Assembly: GCF_007289895.1 (NCBI RefSeq)
Contig: NZ_CP041661.1
Coordinates: forward strand, 434,001 to 498,000
Source of the DNA: Catenovulum sediminis
GTDB taxonomy: Bacteria; Pseudomonadota; Gammaproteobacteria; Enterobacterales; Alteromonadaceae
DNA length: 64,000 nt
Direction: 5' to 3'
Below are positions 36,501 through 45,900 of this stretch, one piece after another. A program made the translations under genes and the position numbers. Position 1 is the stretch's first letter. Every line of letters starts with the position of its first letter. Under the pieces are notes generated by a model. That model was not told the DNA's origin, ran no database searches, and saw only the letters and a list, made by a program, of their open reading frames with translations.

Positions 36501-36903
36501 CATTGCGCGCGGTGTACTCTAGTGCTTGGTATTCGCTAGCATCCAGTAGCTTCGCTCCTGGGTTAGCTTGTTTAAGTTGTTGGTAAACTTGGACAAGCGC
36601 TAAAACCTCATTAGCGGGCAGCACATAACCTTTAGATAAATTCCCTTCCTGCAGCGCAAAACTGCGATTAACCACGCCTCCGTTTTCATCATATTCTGCC
36701 CAAATTAAGCTGCCTGACTCAGACAAAATCAGTGAGCGCCCCACCACAAAACCATGTTGTGCATGCCAGATATCGAAACCGCCAGCAGCCACACTTATTT
36801 TAGATGCGAATAAACTCGATAGCAGTAGAAAGCCAAGTAACCATAAACTGCTGTGTTTAACGCAGGATTTGTGGTCGGTAAATTTTAAGTTAAACAACGC
36901 CAT
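30559..36903 (-). CDS. Exported multidomain polymorphic toxin with nuclease tip (toxin A)
   Basis: This 2,114-aa protein has an N-terminal signal peptide (hydrophobic WLLGFLLLSSLFA, likely cleaved near VAA-GG at about 40). Residues 40-470 are unique to it in this window. Residues 473-914 are the backbone shared with the orphan cassettes. Then come Ig-like repeats (about 990-1280, with DQFGNPVADGTPV typical of Big_1), a LamG-like domain (about 1294-1440), a pre-toxin helical region (about 1614-1800) with the pattern W-x-x-YVTDDDRFD...ALAGLGIIT, and a C-terminal PD-(D/E)XK-like core, RRYDVKV (Asp near 1981) and VRYELKAW (Glu/Lys near 1996). It starts 6 bases after the 3,539-aa gene and is the only toxin here with export signals. 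Confidence 0.85.
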   Translation of the reverse strand: MALFNLKFTDHKSCVKHSSLWLLGFLLLSSLFASKISVAAGGFDIWHAQHGFVVGRSLILSESGSLIWAEYDENGGVVNRSFALQEGNLSKGYVLPANEVLALVQVYQQLKQANPGAKLLDASEYQALEYTARNGHKVIKPATNGYRYFLVKPEAAILTGLESPFLMGFKFDVQSAVGAVSSADKAVLFDNQHQVALTSPYTVSPLSGFYRGEEEGALLNNVSQPYMPISGAAVEIIAPYDGFGVTGENGFYQAHYGVLPCPGFDFSYTTPAVTEVWYSAWTPTGRKPLMFPQFHPGYTLCQGSLDNLQYSNTSLTGIMMNVHLESIKASLPSALTYPSNFYIDAQLISGELFLANPGSSIELAATTEYKYQTPSFTERKFGMNDFDQDGSADVRVQGDSIIEYAGVMVDGEFLCETEADKQTHYAVYLSSNSSDETPACDSETNLLTPAPDLVRLIDYSADLSHQGLLSTISKEDLKDTDIYVFRSGNGQLLMEQKGLAEDVVSPFNSGTLFGVNENGLSFSSLIRGFESYVQTLWVSNPYSEYLSHSNINLNIANGSYESLSPGEPIEIIAINRKTGYMGSTRSTLGQINSGGVGYSENVIVMTPPNLTVKATRKYNTEHNLGNSDRPNQHTIAFEGSASNSDTMVLIEIEWLNQDGTPLPPAMADYGFTGRLVKVTDSGMALTEVGHFDITPGKRIENIQIPTDHEYSETFYLQISAKPQHENPTFGDLGASADGPLQYRPKHYVPFKVPVYDEILDTYRKTQYNALVAAGEQNLTPPETQYQYRYRPEYQFSLLDFELKNFKRQTQDQQVVEINSDKGYMVSSDDVALDILFSISDYQNQNIEPLPFLGVGQQLVLEMGGREVELTLGENQQLTFNNPADLHQLEGEDFLFLQLYDNQDPDNILWEYAFQRLDIYPSRAQTDNIIEVSADDVLDNPQLVSAFFTAAPEGQLNKIQWSNSQNFAMTPANQQNDTGVFSTQFYLPTTAGTKVTVTASGDNADNGATSVAYEVIPGKPFRINSTTDGETVIGGLGQVQHTLIVSDQFGNPVADGTPVDVSTENLESISNLTTQGGQVVLKATGDTFSGEQPISVKVGNVTEQLTVNVHDIELSVSIPEEIEVGQTATVTIQATSAYGDLTALPVQVSNYRGRLSENGVLLSSAGQGSVLLEAGEFPGLGEILVRVGERFARKQFKVVTPPDTPTLSNNVIIAGAPDTTGIDLGGYTVPLKTSVMVDIPGQEGDSAELGVGTLDKPAIPALLHYPMSYISDNKVQDIVAKLDGDAQNIIAEQNHTKAGHYSFKFAGDSKVELFQYAKLRKQDNIGLTMHISPEQNQGTLLDYSASGLKIELSEQGNINVTATSLDSKGDDVKTLLSSQTLALNQWASVAVHVIDQELHIKIGDEEKSTPLPGKLKNTFSGKSFIVGENYHGNIADLKLYDWDEEPLIQLADGSSKGEQVIDATGLSQFEVIFNQNQLARFQKQRMREWEFNFINKAYANDLVFSCDTPFFRADEYGELTRGETFVKFISECNPLKTIQEVHLKITRTTLQTAVVINDSLPINIISRESAKKLYGLAFGSEDEKALALKTLKECKDGFITGDGEGVEGFTCDVISGIVGIADVRDFAVHSWYYYVTDDDRFDSSVQALAGLGIITSLAGYFSAGVGFAPDAVISMARAIAKLLPKDSKIIDLISDLAWQEAKKANYNPRQMGKFFADIMPFIEVTAFVAIEYKTLAQAGEILVYGIRDLADLQAWSRYVKGYFEQISSSQVFVNTTTFSLFAVAYAVDRNVISKTAQEFVDILKAVNVEQFLRSPTQKAQVSRMITNAIKELEVAVERGNEQLDKLIYKSQFIDAAVFVQVVGGRKYGLENLVDLRNIAKVELGNGMNIEQFVKEVSSWDILKHIDDGKIDSDVVTNKLSKVFRGLNPLDKDGNFSKTPQALNTSQGAAFQLLTIKSFLNKPGFKLLDIEELDKIAGFTRRYDVKVEKPDGTIVRYELKAWAPENIDKFLGCAFKKRDKVCKDTNEVGDVFYGQMFRDLVKLLKKSDSDPEIIWMFDSRSQERVQQIKELALSHLDENLEDIFSSADILDIDFDTDPRVIGLYETVENMFEIGEF

Positions 36904-36909
36904 GTTTTA

Positions 36910-39900
36910 TTATTCTCCTGCAAGTCCGTTTGTTTGCGTTTGGCTAAGTTGTGTTGATGCATCACTGCTAACAGCACTGATTAATTGGGCAAGGCTTATT
37001 TCTTGTTGTTGATATTGCAGCGCAAACTCTTGCTGCTGTGCGGTTAGCAAACCAAAGCCGATAAAATCTAAAGTTGTTAAAGACTCAAGCTGTTGGCTAA
37101 CCAAGCGACTACCGTTAACTTCAGCAACCCCGACTACCGTTAAGTTATTAGTGCCAGTGGCACGACCAAATACCAATACAAACTGGCCGTCTTTTGGCAG
37201 GTAATCTGTCGAGCCATTTAACCAAGGTGCTTGCATATCAATACCCACCTGACCTTGCACTTGGATGCCTTGCGGTTGTACTCCATACAAATATAGCGGT
37301 GCTAAGCGTTGTGCCATTTTCATATTGGATTGCATTAGGTCTAGGCCATAGGCAATCACTGTCATTTGCTCTTGGCCTTGATAGCTAAGCTGTGCTTGGC
37401 TCAATTCTAAAACGAGGTCACCTTGTGCCAAACTATGTTGCGAATTGCCACTTACCAGTAGGTTGGCAATAGGGTTATTTAGGGTTGGTACGGTAATCTG
37501 TGACAAAGCGTTGCGCTGATTGGAAGTTATCGACACAAAGTGTTGAACCGATACTAAACTGCCATCAATATCAGGGCTTACCTGCAATAGGTAATCACCA
37601 GAGGCCAGTGGCTCATCATCATTATTGTTATTAGTATAGCCAAAACCATATACGCCATCACCATTGGTTGCAGTACGATATGGCAACTCAGCTTGCTCGT
37701 TAGCAAAGGCATCACTAATGGCCACTCGGTAGTTAACGAGTGGATTACGTTGCACATCAACAATCGCGCCATCGATAAAGGTAGGTAAAGGTTGAATGCT
37801 ATAGGTGTATCTAAGCACTTCTTGGCCATCATAGTTAACTTCAACAAACACTTTGGCGCCATAATCAAAAGGTGTGTTAGGGTAATAACTCACTAATTTG
37901 CCATCTGGCGATAAGGCTATTTGCCCAGTGACGGCTTGTTGGTTTTTATTAACAGTTTGTAAGCTCGCGCCTTGCGACATTAACGGACTGGTGCCAGATG
38001 CATCTTGGGTTACCCAAGCTTTACCATTTAATGTTTGTTTTACACTAATGGTTAGCTGTTGCGGATCAATCACTTTATTAAAAGTAAGCTGCACAGGTTG
38101 ATTATAGGTTACTTTAGTGGCGGCTACTTGTGGGTTATGTAGCACAACCGCAAGGCTAATATCTTGCTCATTGGTGACTTGGTATTGCACACTTTGTTGA
38201 GCCAGTATTTGGCCACTGCTATCTAGCGCTTGTAGCCATAAGGTGTAGTCACCCGTTTGTGTTGGGCAGTCCACTTCAAGGTTAATTAAGCCATCTTGCC
38301 ATACTTGTTGCTGGCTAAATGCATTGTCACCTGCTGCGTTATTCACTAACAATTGCAAATGTTGAATGTCGGCGTGATTGGCGGTTAGTTCGGCCGCAAC
38401 GCGCAATGGCAATTGGCTATCGCTAGCTTGTGCAACAAAATTTTGCTGTGCTTGCGGCGTAATTATATCTATGTTGGCGCGCAAGCTCGACTGGGCAATC
38501 CAGCTTAATTCCGCTCGGTTACCGGCACCATCTAAGGCCACTAAATTAATATCACTTGGTGCACTGTCGGTTAACTGCACATCCATAGTAAATTGCCATT
38601 CGTTACCCTGTGCGCCTGGTGTTAGGGTTATGGCTGAGCCATTGAGTAATAAACGCGGCTGATTGGCCTCTACCACGGTGCCACTAATGGTATATGGGTT
38701 ATCAAACAAAGTATTCACTAATGGTGGAGCGTGTAAGGCATTATCAACCAATAACTTTGGCGCTAGACTGTCTTGGCTATACGTAACATTTTGACTGGAC
38801 TGGCCAACGGCATGGCTTGCATGTAATTGCCAGCTTTGCTGGTTGTTGCTAGGGGTGAAACTAGCACCAAATTTAAACTCGTACTTATTCGCAGCGACTT
38901 GTTGTAAATCGACAACCGCACCATCAATAGTCAGTACTGGCGGTATGGTCGAGATAATATTGCCAGCTAATAAGAAGTTACTATTATTCAATTGGCTATT
39001 TGGCTGCGGTGATACGATATGAATTTGTGGTGGTTCGGCCACTATAGGTGGCACAAACGTAACCTTAGTGCTAACTTGGTCGTTACCAGCAACAGACTCT
39101 GAGGTAACACTAATTTGGTTTTCACCTTCAGCTAGCGTCACTGCCAAAAAGCTAAACTGGTACAAGCGTTCACTTAGGCGTTGCAAGCTAGCTTGTTGCC
39201 CAGCAAATGACACAGTGAATTGCTCCGGTGCTAAATCAGTTTGCACCGTACCGCTTACTGTTAGCTCAGCCTGAGCAACTTGACTGTTGGCGACAGGCGT
39301 AGATAAGGTTAATACAGGTAAGCTGACATTTAAGCGATCTACTGTAAGCTGCTGGCTATGAACATTGCCCACGATATCTGTTACTTCTACCGCAATAGCA
39401 TTGTTACCCCAATCTAATAAGACTTGACCACTGAAATTGAGTGGTTCCTGCTGATTAGTATCAGTTGGCGAATTCAGGTGCGCAGCGTAGCGACTGTTGT
39501 TATTTAAGTTAATTAAGCGTACTTGGCTAATACCCAAGTTGTCGCTTACTTGCCCAGACAAGGTGATAGTGCTTTGCTCGGTCGTGGTTTGATTACCGTT
39601 GAGTTGTAGAGTTGGCCGTACGGGGTCTTCCACAACATTTAGCTGTATGGTTGCTCGTTGTTTTTGACTGGCAGAAACGGATGTAACTGTCATAGTCCAA
39701 ATTTCATTACTGTTAGTAACCGGTAACTCTAGTTCAAACTGTTCGTCATTAACGGCTATCAAATTAGCGCTTTGCCCTAAGCTTGATTCTAAACTCAATT
39801 CAATATCAGCGATGGCATTGGCTACCTGCCCAACAATTTGAATGTTTCGGCGGCTATCAACGGCTATATAACGAATGTAATTTGGTGCTGCTCCCCAAAC

Positions 39901-42900
39901 ATTAACGTTCGCAGCCTGCAATAGTTCGGCTTGGATTAATTTAGGTTGAATATGCTGACGCACGGCTGAGTAACTGCCATCATTTGTCACCGCTGTATTA
40001 GTGATTGGATTAAAATGATTTAACCGCGCTTGCACGCGATATTGATGCAAAGTATCAGCAACTGGTGCTAAGTCTTGCCACTGGCCTTGTGCTTGATTGT
40101 TAGTGCTAAGGGTCGCTACTTGTTGCCAACCCGTGTCTTGACCAAGTTGGCGCCAAATTACGTATTCATCAGCAATGTCGCCCAAGTTGCTAGATGCCTG
40201 CCAAGCGATATCAATTGAGTCAAACTCTTGTACTACTTGCGGTTGCGCGATTTGAATATCATTGTAGCTAATAAACTGCTCCGCTAAACCTTGGGTCGGG
40301 CTTTGCCAGCCATTAGCAATAGTTAATAGGCGATACTTGTATGCCTTACCATTTTCAATTGAGCTATCGGTATAAGTTTGTTCACTAATATCTAGCGTGG
40401 TTAGGGTTTGATAATCGGCGTTACTATTATCCGCCTTCCAGTCAGCGCGTTGCACAATAAATTGATTAGCAATACTGGTAACGCCAACATGCTGCTCGGC
40501 GAAATTAGGCCAGTTAAGCTCAACAAGATTATGTTGCTGAACAGCTGAGAGGCTAGCTATACCTTCTAGGGTGTGGCGTGATGCATCATTTGGATATACA
40601 TCTTGCTCGTTGGCAATTTGGTCGCCATCGCGATCGGTATCACTGTTGTCACCTATGCCGTCTCCATCTAAATCAACCCATTCAGAAGCGTCATTAGGAA
40701 AAGCATCAGACTCGTTAGCGACCTGATCACCATCTCGATCAGGATCACTATTATCGCCTATACCATCACCGTCTAAGTCAGCCCACTCGCTACCGTCATT
40801 AGGAAATGCATCTGCATCGTTAGCGACCTGATCACCATCTCGGTCGGTATCACTATTATCACCAATGCCATCGCTATCCAGGTCAGTCCACTCGCTAGGG
40901 TCATCAGGGAATACATCAGACTCGTTGGCTATTTGGTCACCATCACGATCGGGATCGCTATTGTTACCTATACCGTCGTTGTCTAAGTCAGCCCACTCAC
41001 TAGCGTCATCAGGAAATACATCAGACTCGTTGGCGAATTGGTCGCCATCACGATCACTGTCGATAACATCAGGTATTAAATCGCCATCCAAATCGGCTTG
41101 ATAACGGCTGTCCCACGCAAATGCATCATCAGTATTAAGAATGCCATCGTTATCACGATCAGTATCTTGGTTATCTCCTAGACCATCAGAGTCTATATCC
41201 GTCCATTCAATTGCCAAGTCTGGAAAAGCGTCAAGTGTATTGAGCACCGAGTCGCCATCACGTTCGATATCTGTGTTGTCGCCTTCGCCATCATTATCGC
41301 TGTCTTTGCTTTCAAGTGGATTAGTTGGGAACGCATCTAACGCGTTAGCTACGCCATCATTGTCAATATCAGGATCATAATTGTTACCGTGACCATCCTG
41401 ATCAGTATCTAACCATTCAAGGGCGTTTAACGGTAATGCATCAAGATAATCTAACCATTTATCGCCGTCATCGTCTTGGTCAATTGCGTTACCTAAACCA
41501 TCCGCATCAAAGTCACTGCTTTCGTTAGGATTGGTTGGAAAACTATCTTGAGCATTAAGTACACCATCGCCATCAATGTCATCGTCACTGTTGTCGCCAA
41601 TTAAGTCAGCATCGGTGTCTAACCACTCTGTTGCGTCGTCCGCAAAGGCATCCAGCGAGTTGTTAATGCCATCTCCATCGCGATCGATATCAACACTGTC
41701 GGCAATGCCATCTCCATCACTATCTAACCAATCAGCGGCATTGGTTGGGTAAAGGTCTTGCTCGTTTGCAACACCGTCATTGTCAATATCGGGATCATTT
41801 TGGTCGGCAATACCATCTTGATCGGTATCACGCCAGTAGTCGGCGTTTTCAGCAAATGAGTCTAATGCATTGGCGATGCCATCACCATCTATATCTGTAT
41901 CCAATGCATCACTAACGCCATCCTTGTCTAAATCTTTGCTTGCTGCCGAGTTAGTAACAAAGGCATCATTGGCGTTGTCGACACCATCGTTGTCGATATC
42001 AGGATCACTATTATCGCCAATACCATCGCCATCGGTATCGCGCCATTCGGTTGGATCTAAAACAAAACTATCAAGTGAATCGACATAACCATCGTTGTCT
42101 TTATCTAGATCATCCTTGTCAGCCACACCATCACTATCCGTATCTACTGTCGCTTTGGCGTTAGTAGGAAACGCATCTAGGTTGTTTGCTACACCGTCAC
42201 CATCAATATCTGTGTCGTTAATATCTGGGTTGCCATCTAAGTCTAAATCAAACTTAGCCAGAGGATCGGTTGGAAAGGCATCTAAAATATCTAGTACTTG
42301 ATCACCGTCTTTATCTGTATCAAGTGCATCAGGGATATTGTCGCCATCTAAATCGAGAGCGTATTCGGCATTAAATCTAAACTTATCATTTGTATTAGGT
42401 ACCCCATCACCATCGATATCAGGATCAGAATTATCGCCAATGCCATCGCCATCCGTATCAAGCCATTCATTAGCATTGCTAGCGAAAGCGTCAATGGTAT
42501 TTGCTACACCATCGTTGTCCCAATCCGTATCTTGATTATCACCTATGCCATCAAAGTCGCTGTCAGCCCACTCTAGAGGGTTGTAAACAAAGGCATCTGA
42601 TTCATTTGGAATATTGTCGCCGTCGATATCCGCATCGGTTAAGTCTCCAATTTGGTCACTGTCAAAATCACGCCATTCACTCGCGTCATTAGGGAAAGCA
42701 TCTTGCTCGTTTTTAACAAAGTCGCCATCAATATCGCTATCACGACTATCATCGATACCATCTTGATCGCTATCTGTAAACCATAAGGCCACCGCTGGGA
42801 AGGGATCCTCGATATTATTAACACCATCGCCATCTTTGTCGGCATCTGTTTTATCGCCTATGCCATCTTTATCTGTATCTAAATAGTCGGCACTATCGTC

Positions 42901-45900
42901 TGGGAAAGCATCATTAACATTGATGACACCATCGCCATCTCTATCGTGGTCAGTATCATCTGGAATACCATCGTTGTCTAAGTCTTTACCCAAACCAGCT
43001 GGTAACAAATCATCTTCATTGGGTATGCCGTCGCCATCTTTATCTGGGTCTTGGCTATCACCGATACCGTCATTGTCTATATCAGAAAAATCGCGGCTAT
43101 CTAATGGTAAATCGTCTTTATCGTTTGGCGTACCATCGCCATCAATATCCAAATCAGAATTATCCCCTACACCGTCTCCATCTAAGTCGTTCCATTCTAG
43201 AGCTGAAGTCGGAAATTTATCTTGCTGGTTAATAACCCCATCGCCGTCTAGATCACTATCGGCATTATCACCAACACCATCACCGTCTGTATCTGTCCAC
43301 TCGTTTTTATCGAATTGGAAGGCATCCAACGTATTCAGGCGGTTATCATTGTCGATATCTTGGTCGGTATTATCACCTATGCCATCACCATCAAAATCGG
43401 CATTCTCATTAGGGTTATCAGGCATGGCGTCGTCTTGATTTAATACCCCGTCGCCATCTCTATCGCTGTCTAGCTTGTTATCAATGCCATCATTATCTGA
43501 ATCAAGATAAGCTAAACCATTACTAGGAAAAGCATCCCAATTATCTGGCATTAAGTCCCCATCAAGATCTTGATCGGCGTTATCACCTATACCATCTTTA
43601 TCGGTATCTGTGGTTTCGTTAGGGTCAAAATCAAAGGCGTCAATGTCGTTGATAACATTATCGTTATCTAAATCCCAGTCGAAGTGATCACCAATGCCGT
43701 CTTTATCGTTGTCACGCACTTCGGCAGGGTTGAGCGGGAACTCATCACTATAATTTTCAATCTGATCGCCATCAATATCCCAATCTCTAGCATCAGCGAT
43801 GCCATCACCATCGGTATCTTTATGCCATTTGTTATTTTCTGGAAAATAATCAAGGCTGTTTAATATACCGTCACCATCAATATCAGGATCATCCTGATCG
43901 GCAATGCCATCACTATCTGTATCCCTATGACGAGTATTATCGGTTGGGAACGCATCGGCCCAATTACCTATACCGTCACCATCTCTATCCCAATCCCACC
44001 AGTCTGGTATGCCATCTCCATCTAAATCAGGGTGCTCACGCTTTTTCTTCCATTTAAACCAAATACCATTTGGCACTTCATCTTGGTTATTAGGAATACC
44101 GTCGTTATCTCGATCAGGATCAGTATTATCGCCAATGCCATCTCTGTCTATATCTAACCATTCGCTTGGATCATTTGGGAAAGCATCTTGCCAATTGGCG
44201 TAGGTGTCACCGTCTCTGTCGTAATCACGATTATCACCTATATGATCACCATCTAAATCTTGGCTTTCTTGGGGATTATATGGGAAAGCATCTAGACTAT
44301 TTTCAACACCATCACCGTCAATATCTAGATCTGAGTTATTGCCGATGCCGTCCCAATCGCTATCTATCCATTCACTGCCGTCATTAGGAAAAGGATCACG
44401 ATAGTCAGGGAAACTATCACCGTCTTTATCATCATCGGCATAATCACCTAGGCCGTCACCGTCGATGTCGGCTCGTTCGCGTGAGTTAAACGGAAAGGCA
44501 TCAAGGTGGTTGGCAACGCCATCATTATCCCAATCTTTATCTGAGTTGTCACCGAGCCTATCTCCATCAAAGTCTGACCATTCCGCTCGATTATTTGGAA
44601 AAGCGTCAAACTCGTTAGGCACGCCGTCGTTGTCTATATCAGGGTCTTGACTATCATCGATACCATCTCCATCGGTATCATTTTGTAATTGGGCGTTGTA
44701 AGGAAATTTGTCGCGTCTGTCGTTGATGCCGTCGTTGTCGTCATCTTTATCTCTATTGTCACCTTGGCCATCGTTATCGAAATCTTGCCACTCGCGTTTA
44801 TCATCGGGAAACGCATCTAGTGTATTAGCGATACCGTCGCCATCACGGTCTGGATCTAAGTTATCACCTAAGCCATCACGATCTGAATCTGCCCATTCAC
44901 TAGCAAGGTTCGGAAATTTATCTTTACGGTTACGCTTGTTATCACCGTCAATATCATTGTCTTTATTATCAGGCTTACCATCGCCATCGGTATCAAGCCC
45001 TTTGCTGGCGTCAAACGGCCAAGCATCCAGCTCATTTATAATATGGTCACCGTCGATATCTGGGTCTACGTTATCCGCTAAACCATCATTATCTTGATCA
45101 GGTCCAATTTCGTGTTCATGCTTATTTGGGTTATTTGGGTAAGCATCTTGAGCGTTTGGATAACCATCGCCATCTCTATCTGGGTCTGAGTTATCACCAA
45201 TACCGTCAAAATCTAGGTCAGCCCATTCAAGAACATCATTAGGAAACTTATCGTACAGCGCGGTGAAGCCATCACCATCACGATCTCGGTCGGCATTATC
45301 GCCGATACCATCGCCATCCATATCGGCGCTTTCTTGAGGGTCATTGGGAAAAGCATCTGCAGCATTGTCGACGCCATCACCGTCTCGGTCTTCATCCGTT
45401 TGGTCGGGTTGACCATCGCCATCTATATCTGACCAAGCTAAGGCATTATTTGGAAAGGCATCTTGGCTATTGATAATGCCATCATTATCAATATCGGGAT
45501 CGGTGTTATCACCTAGGCCGTCACCATCAAAATCGGAAAACTCGCTGCTATTAAATTTAAATCTATCTAGGCTATTAACGACACCGTCATTATCCCAGTC
45601 TTCATCTGCTTTGGCTCCTATACCATCGCTGTCCCAGTCAGTATGTTCATTGACGTTTAAAGGAAACGCATCTTGGCCGTTTGCTATGCCATCGCCATCA
45701 ATATCGAGATCGCTATTATCACCAACTCCGTCTTGATCTAAGTCCTGAGATTCGCTTGCATCGTAAGGAAATTTATCTTGGTCGTTGCTAATACCATCAT
45801 TGTCCCAATCGTTATCAGATTGACTACCAATACCATCTTGATCCCAGTCTTGCCATTCAGATCTGTTTGCTGGAAATACATCTTGCTGATTAGCAATGCT

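Noticed and set aside
30559-36903. LamG/Ig protein as a simple adhesin or carbohydrate-binding protein
   Set aside because: The C-terminal D...ELK nuclease motif, the coupled partner gene and the orphan alternative C-termini fit a polymorphic toxin much better.
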